From: Hyphomicrobiales bacterium
GTDB lineage: Bacteria > Pseudomonadota > Alphaproteobacteria > Rhizobiales > Beijerinckiaceae
Length of the DNA stretch: 64,000 nt
NCBI GenBank assembly: GCA_930633525.1
Contig: CAKNFP010000002.1
Location: 1,116,001 to 1,180,000 of the forward strand
Direction of reading: 5' to 3'
Positions 35,863-45,008 of the stretch are shown here, piece by piece. Position numbers and translations under genes: made by a program. How positions within the stretch are numbered: the first letter of the stretch is position 1; each line of letters begins with the position of its first letter. Under the pieces are notes generated by a model that was given only the letters and a program-made list of their open reading frames with translations, was not told where the DNA came from and did not search any database.

Positions 35863-36537
35863 ATGGCGCAACCTCCTGTCTATTTGTCGAAGGCCGATAT
35901 CGCCCGACGCCATATCGAAGGTTTGATCCTGTCGCGTGCGGTCAAGCCAGGCGACCGTATTACGACGCGGGAAGTATCCGAGGCTCTGGGCATCAGCGAG
36001 ACACCGATCCGCGAAGCGATCCGCAGCCTCGCGGCAGAGGGCTGGCTTGACGTGCAGACGCATGTCGGTGCTGTGGTCGCCAGCGCAGGCCGTGAGCAGT
36101 TTCACGAAATCTATGCGCTTCGCGGGATGGTCGGAGCTTTGGCGATCGAGCTTGGCGGGACCACGTACAGCCCCAAGCGCCTGACCGATATCGACGCGAA
36201 TATCGCTGCATCGGCGCAGGCCGTCACCGACGAAGACGCGCAGCGGTACATGCAGCTCAACCACGAATTCCACATCATGCTCTACGATACGCCGCATTCG
36301 CAGTGGTGTCTGCGCATGCTGACCAACCTGAGCGCGCTGACCACTGTGCAGCGTGGTTTCACGATCAAACCTGAGCGCATGGCGTCATCACTCAACGAAC
36401 ATCGGAAGATTTTCGCTGCGATCCGGGCTGGCAAGGTCGCACAGGCCGCTGCCCTCATCAAGGAGCACGAACTGGCCGCCTATGAGGCCTTGGTCAGCGA
36501 CCTGGATTCGAACCAGCGCGTCGAGAATGCGGCGTAG
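35863..36537 (+). CDS. GntR-family (FadR/FCD type) regulator
   Basis: 224 residues. A winged helix-turn-helix covers about 10-75 (GDRITTREVSEALGISETPI then REAIRSLAAEGWL). The FCD ligand domain follows with metal-type His positions in NHEFHIML and SSLNEHRKIF. It is encoded between the permease and ATPase genes of the importer it probably represses. The candidate operator near 32.59 kb precedes the operon. Confidence 0.88.
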   Translation: MAQPPVYLSKADIARRHIEGLILSRAVKPGDRITTREVSEALGISETPIREAIRSLAAEGWLDVQTHVGAVVASAGREQFHEIYALRGMVGALAIELGGTTYSPKRLTDIDANIAASAQAVTDEDAQRYMQLNHEFHIMLYDTPHSQWCLRMLTNLSALTTVQRGFTIKPERMASSLNEHRKIFAAIRAGKVAQAAALIKEHELAAYEALVSDLDSNQRVENAA

Positions 36538-36566
36538 CCGCACAGTAAATCGGAAGGTCGGTGACG

Positions 36567-37628
36567 ATGAGCGCGGTTGGGATCAGGAACGTTCGGAAAG
36601 CTTATGGACGACAGGAGGTGCTTCACGGTGTGTCTGTCGACATCGGCGACGGAGAGTTCGTCGCGCTCGTCGGTCCGTCCGGATGTGGTAAATCCACCCT
36701 GCTCCGCATGGTCGCCGGGCTGGAGGAAATCTCTGGCGGCGTGATCGCTATCGGCGATCGCGTCGTCAACGATATCGCGCCGAAGGATCGCGACATCGCG
36801 ATGGTCTTCCAGAATTACGCGCTCTATCCTCATATGAATGTCCGCAACAACATGGGTTTTGCGCTTCGCCAACGCGGAACACCACGAGCCGAGATCGAAG
36901 CTTGCGTCGACCGGGCGGCGCACATTCTAGGGCTCGAGTCGCTTCTCGAGCGTAAGCCGCGTGCCTTGTCAGGTGGCCAGCGTCAGCGGGTGGCGATGGG
37001 GCGCGCCATCGTGCGCAACCCCAACGTGTTCCTGTTCGACGAGCCTCTTTCGAATCTCGATGCCAAGCTGCGCGTGCAAATGCGATCCGAACTCAAGGAG
37101 CTGCATCAACGCCTCGGCGTCACGACGATTTACGTTACCCACGACCAGATCGAGGCCATGACGCTCGCGGACCGCGTCGTGGTGATGAACGGCGGCGTTG
37201 TCGAGCAGATGGGCCCGCCGCTCGAACTCTACGACAGGCCACAGAGCCTTTTCGTCGCGGCCTTCATCGGTTCTCCACCAATGAATTTCGCCGAGGGAAA
37301 TCTCGATGACAAGGGCCGACTGATAGCCAACGACGGCCACGTTTTGCCTCTGCCCGTTAAATTGCATGGCATGGAGCGCATCACCATCGGCTTCCGCCCT
37401 GAACACCTGCATCTTGCTGAAGCAGGCTGGCCGGCGGTGGTATCCGTGGTCGAAGCCACCGGATCGGAGACCCAAATTACGGCGCGCCTGGGCGAGAAGG
37501 TCATTCGCGTGCTCGTCAGGGGGCGCACGGATGTCCGGCCTGATGACATAATCCATCTCAACATTCTGCCGAACGACCTGCACTTCTTCGACACGGCCAC
37601 CGGCCAGCGGCGCGAGAGCAATGGTTGA
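36567..37628 (+). CDS. Sugar-type ABC ATPase (MalK/UgpC-like)
   Basis: 353 residues. Walker [14 protein letters not shown], signature [16 protein letters not shown], Walker [17 protein letters not shown] and the H-loop THDQ are present. A C-terminal TOBE/OB regulatory domain (about 240-350) includes [12 protein letters not shown]. It energises the two permeases. ATG 36567 is preferred over a GTG six bases upstream because GGAAGG fits its spacing better. Confidence 0.9.
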   Translation: MSAVGIRNVRKAYGRQEVLHGVSVDIGDGEFVALVGPSGCGKSTLLRMVAGLEEISGGVIAIGDRVVNDIAPKDRDIAMVFQNYALYPHMNVRNNMGFALRQRGTPRAEIEACVDRAAHILGLESLLERKPRALSGGQRQRVAMGRAIVRNPNVFLFDEPLSNLDAKLRVQMRSELKELHQRLGVTTIYVTHDQIEAMTLADRVVVMNGGVVEQMGPPLELYDRPQSLFVAAFIGSPPMNFAEGNLDDKGRLIANDGHVLPLPVKLHGMERITIGFRPEHLHLAEAGWPAVVSVVEATGSETQITARLGEKVIRVLVRGRTDVRPDDIIHLNILPNDLHFFDTATGQRRESNG

Positions 37629-37656
37629 GACGCAACGGAGGGGAGTTGACGCCGTC

Positions 37657-39087
37657 ATGGATTTGCGTCGCTTTTACATCGATGGTCGCTGGATTCCGGC
37701 CAGCTCGAGCGCCCACCATGTCCTGATCGATGCCGCGACCGAGCTGCCTTTCGGGACTGTCTCGCTTGCTGCCGACGCGGATATCGATGCTGCCGTCGCG
37801 GCGGCGAAGCGCGCCTTCCTGTCCTGGTCCAGAAGCGATCCTGCCGAACGGATCGCCTGTGTCGAGCGGATGCGGGCAGTCCATCTCGACCGCACCGAGG
37901 AAATGGCGTGGGCGATCTCGCGCGAAATGGGTGCGCCGATCGATCTGGCTCGTCAGGCTCAGGCTGGCGCGGGTCCACGCCACATGACGAATTACCTCGC
38001 TGCGATGCAGTCGTTCGAGTTCATACGTCCGCTCGGGCCGCATGCGCCGAACGATCGCATCGTACTGGAGCCGACAGGTGTCGCGGCATTGATCACGCCG
38101 TGGAACTGGCCAATCAGCCAGATCACCTTGAAAGTCGCTGCCGCCCTGCTGGCTGGCTGCACGGTTGTTCTGAAACCATCCGAGATGGCGCCGCTATCGG
38201 CGACGGTTTTCGCCGAGATCGTTCATGCTGCCGGCTTGCCGCCCGGCGTGTTCAATCTGGTTTACGGCAACGGCGCCGGAGCTGGCCAACGTCTGGTGAC
38301 GCATCCGGATGTTGACATGGTGAGCTTCACCGGATCGACGCGCGCCGGCATCGCCATCACCAAGGCAGCGGCCGAAAGTTTGAAACGGGTCGGCCTCGAA
38401 CTTGGTGGCAAGGGCGCAAACATCGTGTTTGCCGACGCGGACGACAAGGCAATCGAACGCGGCGTGCGCCAGTGCTTCGTCAACAGTGGCCAGAACTGCA
38501 ACGCACCGTCCAGAATGCTCGTTGAGCGCTCGATCTATCGTCGGTCAGTCGAAACAGCCGTCAATGTCGCACGTTCGATCGCGGTCGGCCTTCCCAGCCA
38601 GCCTGGACCACATATCGGCCCGGTCGTCTCCGCGGCGCAGTACGAGCGGATCCAGCGATTGATCAGCAAGGGCATAAAGGAAGGGGCGCAGCTGGCCGCA
38701 GGCGGGCCTGGCCGGCCGGCCGGCTTCAATCGCGGTTATTTCGTTCAGCCGACTGTCTTTGCCGACGCGACCAACGACATGACCATTGCTCGGGAGGAAA
38801 TCTTCGGCCCGGTTCTGTCGATGATCCCGTTCGATGGCGAGGACGAGGCGGTCGAGATCGCCAATGATACGCCTTACGGCCTGACGAACTACGTACAGAG
38901 TCAAGATGCCGAGCGCCGCAACCGCGTGGCGCGTCGTCTTCGCTCAGGCATGGTCGAGATGAACGGCCAGCCGCGCGGCGCTGGGTCGCCGTTCGGCGGC
39001 ATCAAGGCTTCAGGCCGTGCTCGCGAGGGTGGCGCGCTTGGTATCGAGGAATTTCTCGACATCAAATCGATATCCGGCTGGGGCTGA
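37657..39087 (+). CDS. NAD(P)-dependent aldehyde dehydrogenase
   Basis: 476 residues from ATG 37657. TPWNWPISQITLKVAAALLA and FTGSTRAGIAI bind the cofactor; the general base Glu is in GLELGGKGANIVF and the nucleophile Cys in NSGQNCNAPSR. It oxidises an aldehyde to an acid. An earlier ATG at 37621 overlaps the ATPase gene but has no good ribosome site; GGAGGGGAG lies before the later ATG, although spaced a little far. It is part of the GntR operon. Confidence 0.88.
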   Translation: MDLRRFYIDGRWIPASSSAHHVLIDAATELPFGTVSLAADADIDAAVAAAKRAFLSWSRSDPAERIACVERMRAVHLDRTEEMAWAISREMGAPIDLARQAQAGAGPRHMTNYLAAMQSFEFIRPLGPHAPNDRIVLEPTGVAALITPWNWPISQITLKVAAALLAGCTVVLKPSEMAPLSATVFAEIVHAAGLPPGVFNLVYGNGAGAGQRLVTHPDVDMVSFTGSTRAGIAITKAAAESLKRVGLELGGKGANIVFADADDKAIERGVRQCFVNSGQNCNAPSRMLVERSIYRRSVETAVNVARSIAVGLPSQPGPHIGPVVSAAQYERIQRLISKGIKEGAQLAAGGPGRPAGFNRGYFVQPTVFADATNDMTIAREEIFGPVLSMIPFDGEDEAVEIANDTPYGLTNYVQSQDAERRNRVARRLRSGMVEMNGQPRGAGSPFGGIKASGRAREGGALGIEEFLDIKSISGWG

Positions 39088-39120
39088 CCGCCCGGCCGCC
39101 CACCCCCGATCGATCCATTT

Positions 39121-39143
39121 CGCCGCCGTCACGCGCGGCGGCG
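39121..39143 (+). terminator. Hairpin inside the GntR operon
   Basis: CGCCGCCG and CGGCGGCG form a perfect 8-bp stem with a 7-nt loop, between the aldehyde dehydrogenase and the enolase-superfamily gene. It has no U tract. It could be a processing or attenuation site. Confidence 0.45.
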
Positions 39144-39174
39144 CCTTCCGACAGACCGAAAGCCGGTGAATGAC

Positions 39175-40401
39175 ATGAAGAAAAAAGCCATTGTCGCAGA
39201 CGTGAAGACATTGTCCTGCAGCAATTCATTCCGAAACTACCACTTCCTCAAGATCACGACGGAAGACGGTATCGTCGGCTGGAGCGAATACGACGAGAAC
39301 TTCGGGTCGCCCGGGGTCACATCCGTCATCAACCAGATCAGTCACAGGCTGATCGGCCAGAGCGCGATGCTGCACGAACATATCCGGGAGGATTTGCACA
39401 ATGTGATGCGTCCCGCCTTCGGTGGCGTCATCGGCCAGGCCATGGGCGCCATCGAGAACGCGTTGCTCGACGCCAAGGCCAAGACGCTCGACGTGCCTTG
39501 CCATGTGCTCCTCGGCGGCAAGGTGCGCGACGAGATCCGAGTCTACTGGTCTCACTGTGTCACCTATCGCATGCGTACCGAACATTTCTCACCGCCGATC
39601 GTCGATGCCGACGGTGTGCGCCAGATTGCGCGGGACGTGCGTGACGGGGGCTATTCGGCGTTGAAGACCAACGTGTTCCACTATGATGAGAATGATCGCA
39701 TCGCAGCATGGTCGCCGGGCTTCGGCCGGCCGCATGATCCGTCACGCAATGTCGAACGTCACACGCTGACGAACCTGCGCAAGCATCTCGACATTATTCG
39801 CGAGGCGGCGGGACCGGATATCGACATCCTGCTTGATCTCAATTTCAATGGCCGAACAGAAGGCTATCTCAAGCTCCTGCGCGAAACGAGCGATCTCGAC
39901 CTGCTTTGGGTCGAACTCGACACGCTCGACCCAAAGGCGCTGGCCTATATCCGGGCCCATAGTCCGCATCCGATCTCGTCCTGCGAGACACTGATCGGCC
40001 TGCAGCAGTTCCTGCCCTTCTTCGAGAACCAGTCAGTTGACGTTGCGATCATCGATACACCATGGAACGGCGTGTGGCAGTCGCTGAAGATCGCGGCCGC
40101 GGCCGAGGCCTATCAGGTCAATGTTGCGCCGCATAATTTCTACGGACATCTCTGCACCCTGATGAACGCGCATTTCAGCGCCGTGGTGCCCAACCTGCGC
40201 ATCATGGAAACCGACATTGACCGCATCTCCTGGGATGCCGAGATCTTCAGCCACGAGCCTGAAATCAGGGATGGCCATTTAATCGTTCCGGATCGCCCGG
40301 GTTGGGGAACCGAACCGGTCGAGGCGGCGCTGGCGAAATATCCGCCGCTCAAGGCCACTGGATTGATCAACCGCACGCAGACGCCGCGCCTCTCGATCTG
40401 A
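39175..40401 (+). CDS. Enolase-superfamily protein (mandelate racemase/muconate lactonizing group)
   Basis: 408 residues. The barrel has a Lys in SALKTNVF, Asp in ILLDLNFNG, Glu in WVELDTLD, Glu in SSCETLIG and His in VAPHNFYGHL. The third metal ligand segment departs from the usual EEP, reading VELD, so this is a less common subgroup. It probably dehydrates or epimerises a sugar acid made by the neighbouring dehydrogenases. ATG 39175 is chosen; a GTG nine bases upstream is an alternative, as neither has a strong ribosome site. Confidence 0.8.
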   Translation: MKKKAIVADVKTLSCSNSFRNYHFLKITTEDGIVGWSEYDENFGSPGVTSVINQISHRLIGQSAMLHEHIREDLHNVMRPAFGGVIGQAMGAIENALLDAKAKTLDVPCHVLLGGKVRDEIRVYWSHCVTYRMRTEHFSPPIVDADGVRQIARDVRDGGYSALKTNVFHYDENDRIAAWSPGFGRPHDPSRNVERHTLTNLRKHLDIIREAAGPDIDILLDLNFNGRTEGYLKLLRETSDLDLLWVELDTLDPKALAYIRAHSPHPISSCETLIGLQQFLPFFENQSVDVAIIDTPWNGVWQSLKIAAAAEAYQVNVAPHNFYGHLCTLMNAHFSAVVPNLRIMETDIDRISWDAEIFSHEPEIRDGHLIVPDRPGWGTEPVEAALAKYPPLKATGLINRTQTPRLSI

Positions 40402-40435
40402 CGGCAGGCGGCGAACGAGGGAGAACGGCCGGACG

Positions 40436-42034
40436 ATGAACGAGCCCGTCGATGTTTTGATTATTGGCGCCGGAGCGTCCGGCGCCGCCGTCGCGTGGAG
40501 CCTGGCAGACACGCGCATGCGCATCCTGTGCCTCGAACAAGGCGATTGGCCGAACTCATCGCAATATCCCTCCGCCGGGCGCGACTGGGAAAGCCGGCAG
40601 GCTGAAGACTATGCGATCAGCCCCAACCGGCGCGCGTCATCTGCAGACTATCCGATCAACGATGACGACACGCCGATCAAGATCGCCAACTTCAACGGCG
40701 TCGGGGGAGGCACCGTGCTCTATGCGGGGCATTTCCCGCGCATGCATCCATCAGACTTCCGCGTTCGTTCGCTCGACGGCGTGGCCGACGACTGGCCGAT
40801 AGACTACCGGACGCTCGAGCCGTTCTACGCCATCAACGATCGGATGATGGGCGTGGCCAGCATGGCCGGGGACCCGGCATATCCGCCCAAGGAAGCGGTT
40901 TTGCCGCCTTTGCCACTCGGTCGGACAGGCGACATGATGGGGCGGGCGATGAATGAACTCGGCTGGCATTGGTGGCCGTCCGACAGCGCCATCACATCGC
41001 GGGAATATGAGGGGCGCGCATCGTGCATCAATCTTGGCCATTGCGGCCATGGCTGTGCGCAAGGCTCCAAGGCGAGCACCGACATCACCTACTGGCAGGA
41101 CGCGTTGCGCAATCGCGTGGAAGTGAGAACCGGTTGTCGCGTCAGCCGCATCGAGACCAATGACGACAGGATGGCAACGGGCGCCTGGTATTTCGACCGC
41201 GACGGAAAGGAAGTCTTTCAGCCGGCTGAGATCGTCATCATGGCGTGCAACGGCATCGGCACGCCGCGCATTCTTCTCAACTCCGCCTCCGAGCGGTTTC
41301 CAGACGGCCTCGCCAATTCCAGCGGCCAGGTGGGGCGCAACCTGATGTTCCATCCCTATGCGCTGGTGCGCGGCCGCTTTGACCAACAGCTGGACGGCTA
41401 TCGCGGCTCCCGCGTTTTCATGTGGAGCATGGAATTCTACGAGACTGATGAGTCACGTGGATACAAGCGCGGCTACTCCTACCAGTTCACGCGCGGCTTC
41501 GGGCCGGTGACAACGTCGGTCAACGGTATGGCCGACGGGCTGATTCCATGGGGCGAGGGGCATCATGCCGCCTTCCGCAGGCTTTTCGACCATCAGGCTG
41601 GCATGCTCTCGATCTGCGAGGACCTGCCGGAAGGGATCAACCGCGTCACGCTCGATCCTGCGCTGAAGGATGGCAACGGCATTCCCGCGCCGAAGATCAC
41701 GTATCGCATCGGCGAGAACACGCAGAAGATGCTTGAACATTCGGTAGCTCGCGGAACGGAAATTCTGTTGAAAGCGGGCGCATCCGATATCGTTACGCGC
41801 TCGCCGCTGCCCTATGCCGGTTGGCATCTGCTTGGCACAGCGCGAATGGGCACCGATCCGAAGCGCTCCGTGGTTAACGAATGGGGCCGCGCGCACGATG
41901 TGAAAAACCTCTTCATCGTCGATGGCAGCGTGTTCGTCACGTCCGGTGGCGTCAATCCGACATCGACCATCCAGGCGATCGCACTTTACATGGCAGACCA
42001 GATCAAGGCACGACTGCATGAGCTCTTCGATTGA
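40436..42034 (+). CDS. GMC-family FAD oxidoreductase, large subunit type
   Basis: 532 residues. FAD motif LIIGAGASGAAVAWSL, GVGGGTVLYAGHFPRM, and a C-terminal catalytic His in YAGWHLLGTARMG with GGVNPTSTIQA. This form resembles the large subunit of membrane-bound gluconate/fructose-type dehydrogenases. No signal peptide is present. It overlaps the next gene by 17 bp, which encodes the matching small subunit, and it follows the enolase-superfamily gene closely in the operon. Confidence 0.86.
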   Translation: MNEPVDVLIIGAGASGAAVAWSLADTRMRILCLEQGDWPNSSQYPSAGRDWESRQAEDYAISPNRRASSADYPINDDDTPIKIANFNGVGGGTVLYAGHFPRMHPSDFRVRSLDGVADDWPIDYRTLEPFYAINDRMMGVASMAGDPAYPPKEAVLPPLPLGRTGDMMGRAMNELGWHWWPSDSAITSREYEGRASCINLGHCGHGCAQGSKASTDITYWQDALRNRVEVRTGCRVSRIETNDDRMATGAWYFDRDGKEVFQPAEIVIMACNGIGTPRILLNSASERFPDGLANSSGQVGRNLMFHPYALVRGRFDQQLDGYRGSRVFMWSMEFYETDESRGYKRGYSYQFTRGFGPVTTSVNGMADGLIPWGEGHHAAFRRLFDHQAGMLSICEDLPEGINRVTLDPALKDGNGIPAPKITYRIGENTQKMLEHSVARGTEILLKAGASDIVTRSPLPYAGWHLLGTARMGTDPKRSVVNEWGRAHDVKNLFIVDGSVFVTSGGVNPTSTIQAIALYMADQIKARLHELFD

Positions 42035-42497
42035 TCAGACGCTGACTGACCATTCCTCAATTTCGCTTTCGGCCGACGAGGTGGAATGTTTACGTACCGT
42101 CGCCGGCCACATTATTCCGGCAAGCGATGAGTACGGGAAACCAGGCGCTGACGATGTCTCTATCGTCGCCGACATGGTCAAGTCGCTTGCGCGCGACCGT
42201 GACGACCTGCGGCAGGCGCTTGGTCGGGTGAGGGAGGCCGCTGGCGGCACTCTTTCGGCTCTCGCGCGCTCTCGTCAGGCATTGGTACTTGCCGATCTGA
42301 GGCGCTCCGAACCAAGCGCGCTTGCAGTAGTGGAGGCGGTCGTCTCGCGTGCCTATTATCGCGATGATCGCGTGCTCAAAGCCATCGGCATGCCGATACG
42401 AGCGCCGTTCCCTGACGGGTTCGCAATCGACCAGGGCGACTGGGCGCTGCTCGACCCGGTGAAGGCAATGGGTCCCCTCTACCGGGAGGCAACCTAG
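42018..42497 (+). CDS. Gluconate 2-dehydrogenase subunit 3-like protein
   Basis: 159 residues. The segment LSADEVECLRTVAGHIIPAS matches the N-terminal helix of the subunit 3 family that partners GMC dehydrogenases. The usual Tat signal peptide is missing: the protein begins only a few polar residues before this helix. Together with the signal-less large subunit, this suggests a cytoplasmic two-subunit enzyme. It starts inside the end of the GMC gene. No cytochrome subunit follows. Confidence 0.78.
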   Translation: MSSSIDQTLTDHSSISLSADEVECLRTVAGHIIPASDEYGKPGADDVSIVADMVKSLARDRDDLRQALGRVREAAGGTLSALARSRQALVLADLRRSEPSALAVVEAVVSRAYYRDDRVLKAIGMPIRAPFPDGFAIDQGDWALLDPVKAMGPLYREAT

Positions 42498-42509
42498 AGC
42501 CGATTCGAC

Positions 42510-42911
42510 TTACTCCGGATCAAGTTTCGCCTGTGGAAGACTTACGTCATCGGCCGTCTCGTAGACGACAATAACCGGAGCGCCGATCTCGACGCGATCC
42601 TCTGGTTGGCTTCTGATGTTTACCATTATGCGAAACCCCTCTTCCAAGTCGATGAGAGCTATATAATAGGGGACCGCTGCGGCCATTGCGGGAATAGGGG
42701 CCCGCCAAACCTGTGTGAGACTATATATCCTGCCGCGACCAGAGGAGGTGCGCCATTCCAGGATATCCGAGTGACAGTGCACGCAGATGACGGACGGCGG
42801 AAACTGCGCACGACCGCAGGTGAGACAGCCCTGATAGCGCAATTCGCCCTCAGCGCAGCCTGACCAGTAAGGCTGAGTTTCAACTGTCGGCTCAATACGT
42901 GGTCTCAGCAT
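42510..42911 (-). CDS. DUF35 zinc-ribbon OB-fold protein, partner of the adjacent thiolase-fold protein
   Basis: 133 residues, normal length. CLTCGRAQFPPSVICVHC gives the four-cysteine zinc ribbon, followed by an OB fold (GRGRIYSLTQVWRAP). DUF35 proteins bind thiolase-fold enzymes and shape acyl-CoA access; in steroid degradation the DUF35 part of ChsH2 binds the aldolase Ltp2. It lies 1 bp after the thiolase-fold gene, the usual paired order. Confidence 0.88.
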   Translation of the reverse strand: MLRPRIEPTVETQPYWSGCAEGELRYQGCLTCGRAQFPPSVICVHCHSDILEWRTSSGRGRIYSLTQVWRAPIPAMAAAVPYYIALIDLEEGFRIMVNIRSQPEDRVEIGAPVIVVYETADDVSLPQAKLDPE

Positions 42912-42912
42912 A

Positions 42913-44067
42913 TCAGATACGCCCCAAGATCAAGGAACAATGGGCTGACAGCACCCCGCCGTCGCCATGCACGAATGCAAGTTCAGCGTCGGGCACCTGA
43001 CGCTCGCCAGCCTGTCGTCGCAGTTGTCGCACGGCCTCGACAACGTGAAACATGCCGCCAGCCGCGCCGGAATGGCCGTGCGACAAAAGCCCGCCATGCG
43101 TGTTGCACGGAAGCACGCCTCCCAAATCGAGCGCGCCCTCGGCCACGGCCTTGCCCGAGGCACCCTTCTCGAAGAAACCGATAGACTCGAGTTCCACCAA
43201 CAGCGTGATGGTGAACGAGTCATAGATTTCCGCGACATCGATGTCCGCGGGCCTGGTCCCCGCCATGGCAAAGGCAAGCTCGGAGGACCGGCGGCAGCCG
43301 AAATCGACTAGCGACGGCGCAGCGACGATATGCTCGTGCGTGTGAGCCTGACCTGTCCCCAGCACGGCGACGCGCGGGTTGGGCCCGTCCCGGCCCCGGT
43401 CCGGATCAGACAACACGACGGCTGCTGCGCCATCGGAAATAAGGCAGCAGTCGAGGAGCCGCAGAGGGCTACTGATCATGCGCGATTTCAACACATCGTC
43501 GATAGTGATCGGATCGCGCATGTGCGAGCCGGGATGGCGCATGGCGTGAGTGCGTGCGCTGACCGCAATCGCAGCCAATTCCTCAGGCGTGGTTCCGTAT
43601 TCGTGCGCGTATCTGTTGGCAACGAGCGCATAGGAAGCAGGAATGGTCGTGCCGTAGGGGCGCTCGAACTGGGGATGGCCGATTTCGGAGAGTGCAGCCA
43701 CCGCCTTGCCATTAGACATCCCGGTCAGACGGTTATCGCCGGTGACAAGCAATACGTTGCGGCAGGTGCCGGAAACGACCAGGCTTCTCGCCAGGGACAC
43801 CATAATACAGGCCGTCGCCCCGCCAGCTTGCACCGAATAGCACTGCGAAGGATGAATGCCAATAAACTCACAGACCTGCGACGCGAGCATCAGGTGGGGC
43901 TGCGTCGTGGAATAAGCACATATGACGCCATCCACCTCAGATCCGTCGAGGCCAGCGTCCCGAAGCGCACCGAAGGCGGCCTCGGCGTGAAGTGACATGC
44001 AGCTGGAGTTCTCGAGCCTACCCACAGCGGTGCTGTAGACGCCGGTAATCTCAGGTGGCTTGTTCAT
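42913..44067 (-). CDS. Thiolase-fold protein without the usual cysteine (Ltp2-like aldolase candidate)
   Basis: 384 residues. The overall layout is that of thiolases: VDGVICAYSTTQPHLMLASQ, EIYDSFTITLLVELE and NTHGGLLSHGHSGAAGGMFH. At the nucleophile position, where the other thiolase in this window has NACASGS, this protein reads VQAGGATA, so no Cys is there. Thiolase-fold enzymes of this kind paired with DUF35 include the steroid retro-aldolase Ltp2, which splits a 3-hydroxyacyl-CoA. A retro-aldol role here is inferred from the missing Cys, the DUF35 partner and the nearby MaoC proteins. It overlaps the ATPase start by one base. Confidence 0.83.
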   Translation of the reverse strand: MNKPPEITGVYSTAVGRLENSSCMSLHAEAAFGALRDAGLDGSEVDGVICAYSTTQPHLMLASQVCEFIGIHPSQCYSVQAGGATACIMVSLARSLVVSGTCRNVLLVTGDNRLTGMSNGKAVAALSEIGHPQFERPYGTTIPASYALVANRYAHEYGTTPEELAAIAVSARTHAMRHPGSHMRDPITIDDVLKSRMISSPLRLLDCCLISDGAAAVVLSDPDRGRDGPNPRVAVLGTGQAHTHEHIVAAPSLVDFGCRRSSELAFAMAGTRPADIDVAEIYDSFTITLLVELESIGFFEKGASGKAVAEGALDLGGVLPCNTHGGLLSHGHSGAAGGMFHVVEAVRQLRRQAGERQVPDAELAFVHGDGGVLSAHCSLILGRI

Positions 44068-45008
44068 CAGGTAATGACCGCCTTCAAAGCCGGGGGCGAT
44101 CCGTCCACTCCAGGCGTAGACCCCATGGCCCGCATTGAACTAGAGCCATCCGAATCCCGAGAAATAAGCTTGTCTGCCATGCGACGCTCACGTTGAACTC
44201 GAGGGTCGGGATAGGGCACTGAGCGAAGTAGAGCCCGTGTATAGGGATCCTTCGGGTCAGAATAGACGGCTTCTGTCGTCCCGAATTCCACGAGCCGTCC
44301 CTTGTACATTACGGCAACTCGGTCCGCGATATGCCGAACCAGGCTCAGGTCGTGGGCGATGATGAGAAAGGCGGTGCCGAAGTTGCGCCGCAGATCCTCA
44401 AGCAATTGGACGATCTGGTTCTGCGTCGGAATATCGAGCGCGCTGACCGGCTCATCCAGCACCACGATCCTGGGTGACAGCACGATCGACCGGGCAATGG
44501 CAATCCGCTGGCGCTGGCCGCCGGAGAATTCATAAGGAAAGCGTTCGAGATGCCCCTCATCGAGGCCCACCTTTCGAAGCACGTCGACGACAGCGGCCCG
44601 CCGCTCTTCCGCACTGAGGCTCCGGTGAACGTCCAACGGCTCGGCAACGAGATCAAGCACCATCATCGACGGATTCAGCGAAGAATAGGGATCCTGGAAA
44701 ACCATTTGCATCTTTGGACGCATAGTCCTGATGACCGTGCGTGAGGCCCCTACCCGCTCCTCACCTTCGAGGCGGATGCTGCCCGAGGTGTCGCGCACGA
44801 GCCCCATGACCGCACGTGCCAAGGTGGATTTGCCCGAACCAGACTCCCCGACTATAGCCACAGTCTCTCCACGCTGGACGTCGAGCGTGACATCCGACAC
44901 CGCGGTAAACATTGAGGTCCCAAAGGGCCGCAAGGAAGCACGCCGCCGCAAGCGATACTGGACGCTGACAGATGCGAGCTCGAGAAGGGCCGGCTCAGCT
45001 TTATACAA
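44067..45008 (-). CDS. Oligopeptide-type ABC ATPase (OppF/DppF-like)
   Basis: 313 residues. Walker A GESGSGKSTLARAVMG, signature FSGGQRQRIAIARSIV and Walker B IVVLDEPVSALDIPTQ are present, with the DppF C-terminal extension. It works with the DppD-like ATPase upstream, overlapping it by 8 bp. The operon contains no binding protein; the nearest candidate is the family 5 binder near 53.6 kb. Confidence 0.9.
   Translation of the reverse strand: MYKAEPALLELASVSVQYRLRRRASLRPFGTSMFTAVSDVTLDVQRGETVAIVGESGSGKSTLARAVMGLVRDTSGSIRLEGEERVGASRTVIRTMRPKMQMVFQDPYSSLNPSMMVLDLVAEPLDVHRSLSAEERRAAVVDVLRKVGLDEGHLERFPYEFSGGQRQRIAIARSIVLSPRIVVLDEPVSALDIPTQNQIVQLLEDLRRNFGTAFLIIAHDLSLVRHIADRVAVMYKGRLVEFGTTEAVYSDPKDPYTRALLRSVPYPDPRVQRERRMADKLISRDSDGSSSMRAMGSTPGVDGSPPALKAVIT

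Noticed and set aside
42913..44067. Ordinary biosynthetic thiolase call for the DUF35-paired protein
   Set aside because: The Cys expected in the N-terminal active-site loop is missing, so a plain acyl-CoA acetyltransferase call is not supported.
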